A stretch of 64,000 nucleotides of DNA. Source: Dankookia rubra. GTDB lineage: Bacteria > Pseudomonadota > Alphaproteobacteria > Acetobacterales > Acetobacteraceae. Positions 8,957 to 17,680 of the stretch are shown piece after piece. The stretch is from assembly GCF_004355005.1 (NCBI RefSeq), contig NZ_SMSJ01000005.1, positions 1 to 64,000 of the forward strand, in the 5' to 3' direction. Each line of letters starts with the position of its first letter. Positions within the stretch are counted from its first letter, which is position 1. A program made the translations under genes and the position numbers. Below the pieces are notes generated by a model that made no database searches, had not been told where the DNA came from, and saw nothing but the letters and a program-made list of their open reading frames with translations.

Positions 8957-9655
8957 ATGATGGAATCCGTGATCGGGTTGCTGGCCGACCGCGAATCGGC
9001 GCTGCGTGTCCGCAGCGCGCTGGTTGAGGCCGGCTGCGACCAGTCCGCCGTGGTGATTTTCGACCGCGGCACCGGCCAGGCGCTCGCCGGGGAACTTGCG
9101 GAGCGCGGCCTCGAGCCGGCCCGCGCCCGGCTCTACGCCGAGGCGGTGATGCAGGGCGGCATCCTGGTCGCCGCAGAAGCCGAGACGGCGGACAGCGCGC
9201 TGGCGGTGATGAACCGCTTCGAGCTGAAGGCGCCGGAGCAGTTGCTCGGCCGGGGCGGCGAGACAACCGAGCGCGCCCAGTCCATCGAGGAGGAGCTGCA
9301 TGTCGGCAAGCGGGAAGCCACGGGCGGCAAGCGCCTGGTGACCAGCGTCACCGAGCGCGAGGTCGAGAAGCCGGTGACGCTGCATGAAGAGACGGTCGAG
9401 GTGGAGCGCCGCCGCGAGGACCATGCCCTCCGTCCCGAGGAGGCCGCGCATGCCTTCCGCGAGGAGACGGTGGAGCTGACCGCGACCAGCGAACGGCCGG
9501 TGGTGTCGAAGGAGGCGCGGGTGACCGGCGAGGTGGCGCTGCGCAAGCGGAGCGTGGAGCGGCGCGAGGTCGTGCGCGATACCGTCCGCCGGCAGGACGT
9601 GGACGTGGAGACAATCCAGGAAGTGCCGAAGGCCGGCCCCGAGCGGCGCCACTGA
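8957..9655 (+). CDS. Two-domain stress protein: general-stress N-terminal domain plus DUF2382
   Basis: A 232-residue protein. Residues 1-80 (MMESVIGLLADRESALRVRSAL and on) resemble the alpha/beta domain seen in general stress protein 17M-like proteins. Residues about 95-232 form a DUF2382 domain with many EVEKPVTLHEETVEVERRR-type segments. It may have arisen together with, or by duplication from, the preceding DUF2382 gene. TAGGGGAA upstream is a ribosome-binding site for the ATG at 8957 (an ATG at 8960 directly follows). A strong intrinsic terminator lies 120 bases downstream. Confidence 0.75.
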   Translation: MMESVIGLLADRESALRVRSALVEAGCDQSAVVIFDRGTGQALAGELAERGLEPARARLYAEAVMQGGILVAAEAETADSALAVMNRFELKAPEQLLGRGGETTERAQSIEEELHVGKREATGGKRLVTSVTEREVEKPVTLHEETVEVERRREDHALRPEEAAHAFREETVELTATSERPVVSKEARVTGEVALRKRSVERREVVRDTVRRQDVDVETIQEVPKAGPERRH

Positions 9656-9774
9656 GATAGGCTGGGGAGAAGCCATTCTCCCGCTGGACGCATGCGCCCG
9701 ACCCCGCATCGACTTATGTGAGCCGGCACCTGCTGCGCGGCAGATGCCCGACTGACAGCGGGATGGGTTAGGCT

Positions 9775-9812
9775 TCGGGGAGGGAAATTCTTTTCCCTCC
9801 CCGATCTTTTTT
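9775..9812 (+). terminator. Strong intrinsic terminator after the DUF2382 genes
   Basis: Perfect 13-bp stem TCGGGGAGGGAAA (9775-9787) and TTTCCCTCCCCGA (9792-9804) with a TTCT loop, followed by TCTTTTTT (9805-9812). The T-tract is on the plus side only, so it ends the plus-strand transcript before the converging dnaB gene. Confidence 0.9.
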
Positions 9813-9819
9813 CAGTGGC

Positions 9820-11343
9820 TCAGTGCCGGTCCGAACCGTCATGTACCACGTCGAGGTCGCCGAAGCGGGTGAACTCGCTTTCGAAAAACAGCTTTACCGT
9901 GCCGGTCGGGCCATGCCGCTGCTTCGAGATGATTAGCTCCGCCTTGTTGTGCGCCATCTCCATGTCGGCCTGCCACTTGGTCATGGCTTCCTCGAACTTG
10001 CCGCCATTGTCGAAGCCCATCTCCTTGGGGGCGCGCTGCGCCAGGTAGTATTCGTCGCGGTAGACGAACATGACCATGTCGGCGTCCTGCTCGATCGACC
10101 CGGATTCGCGCAGGTCCGAGAGCTGCGGCCGCTTGTCCTCCCGCTGCTCTACCGCGCGGGAGAGCTGCGACAGCGCGATCACCGGCACCGAAAGCTCCTT
10201 CGCAATTGCTTTCAGCCCTTGGGTAATCATCGAGATTTCAAGCACCCGGCTTTCCGGCCGGGTCCCCGCCGCCGGCCGCATCAGCTGAAGGTAGTCCACC
10301 ACCACCAGCTCCAGGCCCCGCGTCCGCTTCAGCCGTCGGCAACGGGTCCGCAGCGCCGAGATGGTGATCGCCGGCGTATCGTCGATCACCAGCGGCAGGA
10401 TGGCGAGTTCGCGGCTCACCTCGACGAAGCGGTCGAAGTCGCGCTGGGAGATGTCGCCGCGGCGGATCTTGTCGCCGGAGATGCGCGCCGCCTCGGACAG
10501 CAGACGGGTGGCCAGCTGGTCGGCGCTCATCTCCAGCGAGAAGATCGCCACCGTGCCGCGCGGCTGGACGCCCTCGCCCTTCTCCTGCGCCTCCCGCACC
10601 AGGGCCTGGGCGGCGCCGAAGGCGATCTTGGTCGCCAGCGCAGTCTTGCCCATGGCCGGGCGTCCCGCGATGATCATCAGGTCGGACCCGTGCATGCCGC
10701 CGGTCTTGGCGTCCAGGTCGCGCAGGCCGGAGGGCAGGCCGGATACGCCGCCGGGGGTTGAGAAAGCCTTGGCAGCGAGTTCCACCGCATCGGTCAGCGC
10801 GCGCTCGAAGGTGACGAAACCGCCCTCGGTCCCACCATCCTTGGCCAGGTCGAACAGCCGCTGCTCCGCTGCCTCCAGCTGTTCCTTGGCGGAAAGCTCG
10901 GCCTCGGCGCCGAAGGCGCGGTTGACCACCTCCTCCCCCACATCGACCAGCTGGCGGCGCAGCCAGCAGTCGTGGACGAGCCGGCCGTACTCCCCGGCAT
11001 TGATGATGCCGACCATGGCAGTGAGCAGCTGGGCCAGGTAGGCGGGGCCGCCGACCTCGTCCAGCACGCCCGAATGCTCGAATTCCGGGCGCAGGGTGAC
11101 GACATCGGCCAGTTGCCCGGCCTCGACCCGGCGCTGGATGGCGCGGTAGATCCGGCCATGCGCGGCTTCGGCGAAATGCTCGGGCGCGAGGAATTCGGAT
11201 ACGCGCTCGTAGGCCTTGTTGTTGGCCAGCAGTGCCCCGAGCAGCGCCTGCTCCGCCTGGTAGTTGTGCGGCGGCGTGCGCTGCGACAGGCCGAGCAGCC
11301 CGTCGACGCCCGCGAAGGGCGATGCCTGGTCGATGGTGTTCAT
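9820..11343 (-). CDS. dnaB: Replicative DNA helicase DnaB
   Basis: Hexameric replication-fork helicase, 507 residues. The N-terminal domain starts with PPHNYQAEQALLGALL (24-39), typical of DnaB. The RecA-like domain begins with GLPSGLRDLD (202-211), has Walker A AGRPAMGKTA (226-235), and later LVVVDYLQLM (Walker B), SQLSRAVEQRED and LRESGSIEQDADMV. No intein is present. A tandem element with DnaA boxes lies 27 bases upstream of the ATG (see 11370-11407). The gene has the same orientation as alr but is separated from it by the phasin/DUF2382 genes. Confidence 0.95.
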   Translation of the reverse strand: MNTIDQASPFAGVDGLLGLSQRTPPHNYQAEQALLGALLANNKAYERVSEFLAPEHFAEAAHGRIYRAIQRRVEAGQLADVVTLRPEFEHSGVLDEVGGPAYLAQLLTAMVGIINAGEYGRLVHDCWLRRQLVDVGEEVVNRAFGAEAELSAKEQLEAAEQRLFDLAKDGGTEGGFVTFERALTDAVELAAKAFSTPGGVSGLPSGLRDLDAKTGGMHGSDLMIIAGRPAMGKTALATKIAFGAAQALVREAQEKGEGVQPRGTVAIFSLEMSADQLATRLLSEAARISGDKIRRGDISQRDFDRFVEVSRELAILPLVIDDTPAITISALRTRCRRLKRTRGLELVVVDYLQLMRPAAGTRPESRVLEISMITQGLKAIAKELSVPVIALSQLSRAVEQREDKRPQLSDLRESGSIEQDADMVMFVYRDEYYLAQRAPKEMGFDNGGKFEEAMTKWQADMEMAHNKAELIISKQRHGPTGTVKLFFESEFTRFGDLDVVHDGSDRH

Positions 11344-11369
11344 GCGGCAATACTAGCGCGGAACGGGCC

Positions 11370-11407
11370 CTGTGGATTACGGGGATGGCTGTGGATAACG
11401 GGGACGG
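11370..11407. promoter_or_regulatory. Tandem 19-bp repeat containing two DnaA-box-like sites upstream of dnaB
   Basis: Two adjacent 19-base units at 11370-11388 and 11389-11407 differ at only two positions. Unit 2 contains TGTGGATAA (11390-11398), the exact complement of the DnaA box TTATCCACA. Unit 1 contains TGTGGATTA (11371-11379), one base off. It lies between dnaB (minus, start 11343) and the plus-strand gene at 11505. Confidence 0.6.
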
Positions 11408-11504
11408 AACGCGGCGGCGGAACGGCGTGGTGGCCGGGCCACGGCTGCCGGAACAGCCGGCCTGCTCCGGGCGTTGGCGGGCGACCTGCCGAAGGATCCA
11501 ACGG

Positions 11505-11945
11505 ATGCGCCTGGTTTCCACCCGGCTTCATGGGGTCATGGACTACCTCTGGGGCGCTGCCCTGCTGCTGGCACCACGCCTGTTCCACCTGCGCCCTGGC
11601 TCGGCGGCGGCCCGGTCGGCCCAGGTGGCAGGCGCCGGCGCCATCGCCTATGCGGCGCTGACCGACTACGAGCTCGGGCTGGCGCCGGTGCTGGACATGC
11701 GTCAGCACCTGGCGCTCGACATCGCCGGCGGCGCAGCGCTGGCCGCCGCCCCGGCGCTGCTCGGCTTTCCCGGCCGGCGAACGCCGCATCTGGCCTTCGG
11801 CCTGTTTGCCGTCGGTGCCGGGCTGCTGACCCGGACCCGACCGCAGCACGGGCCGCGCCTCCTGGCGCTGGCTCAATCCCGCCGCAGCCGGAAGGCCAGC
11901 GGCAGCGCCAGGACGCACAATCCCGCCATTGCCCAGAAGCCCTGA
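11505..11945 (+). CDS. Small integral membrane protein, SPW-repeat-like
   Basis: A 146-residue protein with about four hydrophobic segments. Two halves each pair a short motif with a membrane helix: HGVMDYLWGAALLLAP near residue 9 and LALDIAGGAALAAAPALLG near residue 68. This resembles SPW-repeat membrane proteins of unknown function, but the match is loose. The ATG at 11505 follows a GAAGGATCC stretch. The last 73 bases overlap the 3' end of the converging MFS gene, so the C-terminal 24 residues (Arg/Ser-rich) may carry little function. Confidence 0.6.
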   Translation: MRLVSTRLHGVMDYLWGAALLLAPRLFHLRPGSAAARSAQVAGAGAIAYAALTDYELGLAPVLDMRQHLALDIAGGAALAAAPALLGFPGRRTPHLAFGLFAVGAGLLTRTRPQHGPRLLALAQSRRSRKASGSARTHNPAIAQKP

Positions 11946-12988
11946 CCTCCCCAGGCTGCATAGAGCGGGCCAGAGGCAAAGGTCAGCAGGCCGGAAGCCA
12001 GCCCCACCCCGATCGAGGCATGCAGCGTCTGCGCCGTCGCCGCCTGGGTCGGCGGCATACCGCCCAGTACCCGCATCGCCGCCAGATGCTGCGCGCCGAA
12101 CGTCACCGCATGCAGCAGTTGCACCGCGGCCAGGGCTGGCAGCCAGACCGTTTCCGCCGTCACCCCCCAGCGCACCACCCCGGCACCCGCCGCCAGCGCC
12201 GCCAAGCCCGGCGCCCCCAGCCGCTCCACCAGCGGCTTGCCCCAAAGAAAGAGTGCGACCTCGGCCACTACGCCCTCTGCCCAGAGCAGGCCGATGACGC
12301 CGGGCGAGAGCCCCGCCGCCTGCCAGTGGAGCGTGCCAAAGCCGTAATAGAGCGCATGGCTGCCCTGGATCAGCGCCGAGAGCGGCAGGATTCGGCGGAA
12401 GGCCGGGACGGCGAAGGGCGCGGCAAAGCCGCCCCGGCCACGCGCCGCCGCCCGTTCTGCTGGGAGGCCGCGCGCCGCCAGCGCGGTCAGGCCGAGGCAG
12501 GCGGAGGCCAGCCAGACGATGCTGCTCACCCCGAGCCACTGCACCGCCTGCCCGGCCACGATGGCCGCCAAGATGAAGGAGAGCGACCCGGCCGAGCGCA
12601 CCCGGCCATAGTCGAACCGCTGCTCCCGTGCCGCGCCGAGGCAAAGCGCGTCCGAGAGCGGCACTACCGGCGCGTTCACCATGGCGTGCAGCACGGCCAC
12701 CACCAGCAGGGCGGCGGAGCCCTGGGCCAGGGCGAAGCCGGTCACCGTGCAGGTGGCCAGGGCTGCGGCCAGCAGCAGGATGGTCCGCGCATCGCCGAAG
12801 CCATCCGCCCCGCGTCCTACGGCGGGCGCCGCCAGCAGCCGCACGGCGGAGCCGGCAGCAAGCACCAGAGCGATCTCCTGCGCCGTAAGCCCATGGTCCC
12901 GGAGCACCGCGGGGAGGAAGGGCATGAGGATGCCGACCGCGGCGAATTGTGCGGCGAAAAGCAGGGCGAAACGGGCGGGAGCTGACAC
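11873..12988 (-). CDS. MFS transporter, HcaT/phenylpropionate-permease-like
   Basis: A 371-residue major facilitator protein with about 12 membrane segments. It begins APARFALLFAAQFAAVGILMPFLP and carries GRGADGFGDARTILL in the loop between helices 2 and 3, fitting the MFS_1-like/HcaT group. The substrate is unknown. The start is taken as GTG 12988, just before the first helix; the longer open frame to 13123 adds an unlikely Arg/Cys-rich leader. It is divergent from the SUV3-like helicase and not near catabolic genes that would name a substrate. Confidence 0.78.
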   Translation of the reverse strand: MSAPARFALLFAAQFAAVGILMPFLPAVLRDHGLTAQEIALVLAAGSAVRLLAAPAVGRGADGFGDARTILLLAAALATCTVTGFALAQGSAALLVVAVLHAMVNAPVVPLSDALCLGAAREQRFDYGRVRSAGSLSFILAAIVAGQAVQWLGVSSIVWLASACLGLTALAARGLPAERAAARGRGGFAAPFAVPAFRRILPLSALIQGSHALYYGFGTLHWQAAGLSPGVIGLLWAEGVVAEVALFLWGKPLVERLGAPGLAALAAGAGVVRWGVTAETVWLPALAAVQLLHAVTFGAQHLAAMRVLGGMPPTQAATAQTLHASIGVGLASGLLTFASGPLYAAWGGQGFWAMAGLCVLALPLAFRLRRD

Positions 12989-13131
12989 CGGGACGCGCTC
13001 AGCCGACCGGCATCGTCGGGCGGCACGGCATTGCGACGGCGGGTCGGGCTTGGTCTGCACGCATCGGCGCCCCCTAACTTCCGGCCCACGTGGTTGCAAA
13101 TCCTGCGCATCCGGCCCATGCATGGCGCCGC

Positions 13132-16100
13132 ATGCCCGACCCCCACACCCCCATGTTCGACGCCCGCGTCAAGGCCGTGTTGGGCCCCACCAACACCGGC
13201 AAGACGCATCTGGCGATCACCCGCCTGCTGGCCCATTCCAGCGGCATCATCGGCTTCCCGCTGCGCCTGCTGGCGCGCGAGAATTACGACCGCATGGTCG
13301 CCGCGAAAGGGGAGCAGCACGTCGCCCTGATCACGGGTGAGGAGAAGATCGTCCCGCCCGGCGCCAAGTGGTTCGCCTGCACGGTCGAGGCCATGCCGCT
13401 TGACCGCCGCGTGGAATTCGTCGCGGTGGACGAGATCCAGCTCTGCGCCGACCCCGACCGCGGCCATGTGTTCACCGACCGCCTGCTGAATGCACGCGGC
13501 ATGGTCGAGACTATGTTCATGGGCGCCGAGACCATCCGCCCGCTGCTGCAGCGCCTAGTGCCGCGAGCCGAGATCGAGACACGGCCGCGGCTGTCGCAGT
13601 TGACCCATTCCGGCCCCGCCAAGCTCACCCGCCTGCCGCCGCGCAGCGCCGTCGTCGCCTTCTCGGCGGCCGAGGTCTACGCGATCGCCGAGGCCATCCG
13701 CCGGCGCCGCGGCGGCTGCGCCGTGGTGATGGGGCGCCTGTCGCCCCGCACCCGCAACGCCCAGGTGGCGCTTTACCAGAACCGCGAGGTCGACTTCCTG
13801 GTGGCGACCGACGCCATCGGGATGGGGCTGAACATGGATGTCGACCATGTCGCCTTCGCCGCCCTGCAGAAATTCGATGGCCATAAGGCCCGCCAGCTGA
13901 CCGCGCAGGAAGCCGCGCAGATCGCCGGCCGCGCCGGCCGCGGCATGCGCGACGGTACCTTCGGCACGACCGGCGAATGCCCAGCCCTGCCGGACGAGAT
14001 CGTCTACAAGATCGAGAACCACAATTTCGAATCGCTGCAGACCCTGGCCTGGCGGAACAGCGAGCTCGACTTCACCAGCGTCGACGCGCTGATGGACAGC
14101 CTTTCCACCCCGCCTCCTCTGCCCGGCTTGGCACGCGGCAACGATGCCGACGACTTCATCACGCTCTCCATGCTGACGCGGGAGCAGGAGCTGCGCGCCT
14201 TGGCCTCGGGCCGCAACCGCGTCCAGCTACTCTGGGAAGCCTGCCAAGTGCCGGATTTCCGCAAGCTGGCGGACGACACCCACACGCGGCTCGTCGGCCG
14301 CATCTTCAAGCACTTGGCCGAGGACGGCGTGCTGCCGAGCGACTGGGTGGCCGGGCAGATCGCCCAATGTGGCGCGACCGAAGGCGACCTCGATACGCTG
14401 ATGGCGCGCCTGGCCAATATCCGGGTCTGGTCCTACATCGCCGCCCGCGCCGACTGGACCCGCGACGCCGCGACCTTCCAGGCGGAGGCCCGGAAGGCCG
14501 AGGACGCGGTCTCCGACGCGCTGCACGAGCGGCTGACCGCCCGCTTCGTCGACCGGCGCGCCGCCCACCTTATGCGCCGGCTGGACGACACGGAAGGCGA
14601 GGACCTGCTTTCCGCGGTGACGCGCCAGGGCGAGGTGGTGGTCGAGGGGCATACCGTCGGCAAGGTCGCCGGCTTTCTCTTTCACCCCAAGGCCGAAGGC
14701 GCGACCGAGGAGGAGCGGAAGCTCGTCCTCCGCGCCGCCCGTCGTGCGCTGCGGGAGGAGATGCCGCGCCGCGTCGCCGCGGTGGAGACCGCCAAGGACG
14801 AAGCATTCGCGCTGACGCCGAACCATCGCGTCACCTGGACCAGCCCCGGCGCCGAGCCGGCCGAGATCGCCCGGCTGCGGATCGGCGACCAGCCCGGCAA
14901 GCCGCAGGTCGAGGTGCTGGCGAGCGAGTTCCTCGACGGCGCCCAGCGCGAGCGCGTCCGCGCCCGACTGGCCAAGTATGTGGAAGGGCTGGTGGGCAAG
15001 GAGCTCGCCATCCTGTCCACGATCGAGGCGAAGGCGGAGGCCGAGGGCGCGCTGCGCGGCCCGGCCTACACCTTGCGCGAGCATCTCGGACTGGTCCCCG
15101 GCAACACCAATGCCGGGATCAACCAGGATCTGCGGCAAAAGCTGAAGGCGATAGGCGTCCGAGCCGGCCGTTTCGCACTGTTTGTCCCGGAAGCCCTGAA
15201 GCCGCGCGCCATGGCGCTGCGGGCGCAGCTCTGGGCGATGTCACGCAACATCGACACCCCCTCGCTGCCCGCCCCGGGCCTCGTCGCGCTGCAGCTGCGC
15301 GAGGCCCATGAGGGCGAGACCAACCCGCCACCCCCGATCGGCTGGCCGCCGGGCTTTGCCCAGACCATGGGCTGGCTGCCGGCCGGGCCGGTGCTGCTGC
15401 GGCTGGACGTCGCCGAACGCATCGCCGCCGAGCTCGGCTTCCTGACAAGGCGCGCCCCGGCGCCGCCGCCTCCCGACCTCGCCAGCCGGCTCGGCGTGAA
15501 GGCGGATACGCTGGGGGCGGCGCTGACCGCGCTCGGCTTCCGTCTGCTGGAAGCGCCGCCGCTGGCGGAGAACGAGTACGGCCCGCCGACCCCGCTGCGC
15601 GTCGCCCAGCCGCGCCCACAACACCATCAGCACCAGCGTGGCCCAAGGCCGCATGGGCGTAACGAAGGACGCAACGAGGGCCGGGCCGGGCTCGGGCCGC
15701 GGCCGCAGCAGGGCGAGGCGCGGCAGGATGGGCCTCGGCAGACCCGCCGCGATGCCCGGCCGGAAGGACAGCGGGAAGCCCGGCCCGGCCAGCGCCCGCC
15801 GCAGGAGAACCGTCCGCAGCACGACCGGCAAGAGGGCCGCCCGCCGCGCGATCGGCAGGACGGCCGCCCGCCGCGTGACCGCGGCGACCGCCGCCCGGCT
15901 CATGCGCAGCGCGACATGCACCGGGAAGACCGACCGGTCCGCGTGCCGGACGCGCCGCTGCCGCCGCCCACCAGTGCGGCGATGATCTTCTTCGGCCCGC
16001 CCATCCCGCCCGAACTGCGCAAGTCACCGGGCCGGATGGAGGTCTCTCGTGGCCCCGGCGGTGGCGGCAAGCCCTGGCAGGGCCGTGACCGCGGCCCGGG

Positions 16101-16278
16101 CGGCGGCCCCGGCGGCCCACCGCGCGGCCCGAGGCCGGATCGGCGCGACGAAGACCGCGGCCCGCGCGGGCCACGGCCGGAAGAGCGCGAGGCGCGCAAG
16201 CCGGCAGAGCCGGCCGGGCCGAACCCGGATTCGCCCTTCGCGGTCCTGGCGCGGCTGAAGCTGCAGCAGAGCGGGTAG
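13132..16278 (+). CDS. SUV3-like (mitochondrial-type) ATP-dependent RNA helicase with long Arg-rich tail
   Basis: Ski2/SUV3-type helicase, 1048 residues. Walker A is GPTNTGKT (18-25), the DEAD-box equivalent is DEIQ (about 100-103), GMGLNMDVDHVAF lies in the second RecA domain and QIAGRAGRG is motif VI. In mitochondria SUV3 unwinds RNA for the degradosome; the bacterial homologue's role is less known. From about residue 823 to the end the protein is low-complexity, rich in Arg, Gly, Pro, Gln and Asp, with repeated GRPPRDRQD-like units. This should be disordered and RNA-binding. The ATG at 13132 gives the conserved N-terminus; a GTG at 13090 is less likely. The S4 gene follows 13 bases after the stop. 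Confidence 0.85.
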   Translation: MPDPHTPMFDARVKAVLGPTNTGKTHLAITRLLAHSSGIIGFPLRLLARENYDRMVAAKGEQHVALITGEEKIVPPGAKWFACTVEAMPLDRRVEFVAVDEIQLCADPDRGHVFTDRLLNARGMVETMFMGAETIRPLLQRLVPRAEIETRPRLSQLTHSGPAKLTRLPPRSAVVAFSAAEVYAIAEAIRRRRGGCAVVMGRLSPRTRNAQVALYQNREVDFLVATDAIGMGLNMDVDHVAFAALQKFDGHKARQLTAQEAAQIAGRAGRGMRDGTFGTTGECPALPDEIVYKIENHNFESLQTLAWRNSELDFTSVDALMDSLSTPPPLPGLARGNDADDFITLSMLTREQELRALASGRNRVQLLWEACQVPDFRKLADDTHTRLVGRIFKHLAEDGVLPSDWVAGQIAQCGATEGDLDTLMARLANIRVWSYIAARADWTRDAATFQAEARKAEDAVSDALHERLTARFVDRRAAHLMRRLDDTEGEDLLSAVTRQGEVVVEGHTVGKVAGFLFHPKAEGATEEERKLVLRAARRALREEMPRRVAAVETAKDEAFALTPNHRVTWTSPGAEPAEIARLRIGDQPGKPQVEVLASEFLDGAQRERVRARLAKYVEGLVGKELAILSTIEAKAEAEGALRGPAYTLREHLGLVPGNTNAGINQDLRQKLKAIGVRAGRFALFVPEALKPRAMALRAQLWAMSRNIDTPSLPAPGLVALQLREAHEGETNPPPPIGWPPGFAQTMGWLPAGPVLLRLDVAERIAAELGFLTRRAPAPPPPDLASRLGVKADTLGAALTALGFRLLEAPPLAENEYGPPTPLRVAQPRPQHHQHQRGPRPHGRNEGRNEGRAGLGPRPQQGEARQDGPRQTRRDARPEGQREARPGQRPPQENRPQHDRQEGRPPRDRQDGRPPRDRGDRRPAHAQRDMHREDRPVRVPDAPLPPPTSAAMIFFGPPIPPELRKSPGRMEVSRGPGGGGKPWQGRDRGPGGGPGGPPRGPRPDRRDEDRGPRGPRPEEREARKPAEPAGPNPDSPFAVLARLKLQQSG

Positions 16279-16291
16279 CGAGAGGCAGGGC

Positions 16292-16597
16292 GTGGCGGAA
16301 GGCGGCGAGGACCGGGACTGGCAGCGGCTCGACAAATGGTTGTGGTGCGCGCGGGTCGCCAAATCTCGCGCCGCCTGCGCCCGCATCGTCGAATCCGGCG
16401 CCTTCCGCATCAACCGCCAGCCGACCGATAAGCCGCATGCCAGGCTGCGGCTAGGCGACACCATCACCTTTGCCCTCGGCACGCCGGAACGCGGCGTGGT
16501 GCGGGTCTGGCGGGTGCTGGCGCTCGGCGACCGGCGCGGCCCGGCCAGCGAGGCGCGGAGCCTGTTCGAGGACCTGGTGCCGCCCTCGCAGGGCTGA
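16292..16597 (+). CDS. S4-domain RNA-binding protein, Hsp15-like
   Basis: A 101-residue S4 protein resembling heat-shock protein 15 (HslR), which binds stalled 50S ribosomal subunits carrying peptidyl-tRNA. The S4 fold spans residues 9-70, beginning [22 protein letters not shown], with the typical GDTITFAL strand near residue 55. The GTG start at 16292 has GAGAGGCAG before it. It follows the SUV3-like helicase by 13 bases and is probably cotranscribed, which fits a shared role in RNA handling. Length is a little shorter than E. coli Hsp15. Confidence 0.82.
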   Translation: MAEGGEDRDWQRLDKWLWCARVAKSRAACARIVESGAFRINRQPTDKPHARLRLGDTITFALGTPERGVVRVWRVLALGDRRGPASEARSLFEDLVPPSQG

Positions 16598-16707
16598 CCC
16601 GTGCAATCCTGATCCGCGAAGCCGGCAGAGCCCGGATGGGTTGCCTTCGCGCGCGGCCCGGTCCATCTCTGCGGCGCCGATCAGCCGGGCCCGAGGGACT
16701 GCCAGCC

Positions 16708-17040
16708 GTGACCTATGTCGTTCTCGAGAACTGCATCAAGTGCAAGTACATGGACTGCGTCGAGGTCTGTCCGGTGGACTGCTTCTACGTCGGCGAGAAC
16801 ATGCTGGTCATCCATCCGGACGAGTGCATCGATTGCGGCGTCTGCGAGCCGGAATGTCCCGCCGAGGCGATCGTGCCGGACAGCGACGATCGGGCGACCG
16901 AATATGCCGAGTTGAACCGGCAATATGCGGCGGAATGGCCGAACATCACTCGAAAGGGTGAGCCGCCCGCAGATGCCGAGGAATGGAAGAACAAGCCCGG
17001 CAAGCGCGCCCTGTTCAGCGAGAAGCCCGGCACGCCCTAG
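16708..17040 (+). CDS. fdxA: 7Fe ferredoxin FdxA
   Basis: Low-potential electron carrier of 110 residues with a 3Fe-4S and a 4Fe-4S cluster. Cysteines lie at 9, 12, 17, 21, 25, 40, 43, 46 and 50, in the arrangement [20 protein letters not shown] and [12 protein letters not shown]. The long C-terminal extension (about residues 60-110) is usual for alphaproteobacterial FdxA. The start is GTG 16708, because the protein family begins TYVV directly after Met. The gap of 110 bases after the S4 gene could hold its own promoter. The redox partner is not encoded nearby. Confidence 0.92.
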   Translation: MTYVVLENCIKCKYMDCVEVCPVDCFYVGENMLVIHPDECIDCGVCEPECPAEAIVPDSDDRATEYAELNRQYAAEWPNITRKGEPPADAEEWKNKPGKRALFSEKPGTP

Positions 17041-17143
17041 CAGCCTGCCGGAACCTTCGGGTCGGCACGCGCTTCGGCGGGTCGTTGGGAAGGTGCGGCC
17101 ACAACTCCGGGCGTGCCTGCCCCGCAACGCTCTGCTTAGAGCC

Positions 17144-17590
17144 TCAGACCCGGTCGACCTGCCGGCGTCCACCCCGTGGCCGGGCGCCACATTTCGCCTG
17201 GGCCATCACGTCGCGCACCGCGCCGACCAGGTATTCGCCATGCTGCGGTTTCTGCAGTCGCACCGTCGGCCAGCCTAGTCCGCGCAGGTCGGCCTGCGGG
17301 GCGTCGCTGTCGTAGCCGGTCACCACCACGATCGGCAGGTCGGGCCGCAGCCGCCGCAGCGATCGGATGATGCCATGGCCGAGCAGTTCGCCGTTCAGCC
17401 GCAGGTTCACCACCGCGACCGACAGCGCCGCGGCCGGCACCGCCCGCGCCGCCGCCTCGGAGCAGGCAATCAGGGTGGCGAAGCCGGCTCCCGCCAGCAG
17501 GTCCTCCATCTCCAGCGCCAGCAGCGCCTCGTCGTCCACCACGAGCGCGAGCGGTGCGGCCGCTGCGGGGTTATCGTCCTGTCGTTCCAT
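17144..17590 (-). CDS. Single-domain response-regulator receiver lacking its phospho-acceptor Asp
   Basis: Receiver (CheY-like) protein of 148 residues. The acidic pair is D19/D20 in LALVVDDEALL, the switch Thr is T91 in VVVTGYD, and the conserved Lys is K114 in RLQKP. The position normally holding the phosphorylated Asp is Asn (N62, codon AAC, in AVVNLRLNGE). Phosphorylation at that site is therefore not expected. The ATG at 17590 has GAGGCAGC before it; the open frame extends to 17641. It lies 90 bases downstream of the HisKA_2 kinase on the same strand, so the two probably form a pair. It may act as a phosphorylation-independent binding partner. Confidence 0.82.
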   Translation of the reverse strand: MERQDDNPAAAAPLALVVDDEALLALEMEDLLAGAGFATLIACSEAAARAVPAAALSVAVVNLRLNGELLGHGIIRSLRRLRPDLPIVVVTGYDSDAPQADLRGLGWPTVRLQKPQHGEYLVGAVRDVMAQAKCGARPRGGRRQVDRV

Positions 17591-17680
17591 GCTGCCTCGG
17601 CTGGGGGCGCCATCTGGACGACGCTCCTGCTCAACAATCATCGCAGGCCATTCGTTACAGAAGCTTCACAGCCTTGCACG

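Noticed and set aside
11340-11410. Replication origin at the DnaA-box repeat.
   Set aside because: Only two boxes, no AT-rich unwinding region, no dnaA, hemE or parAB genes nearby; a regulatory site is more likely.
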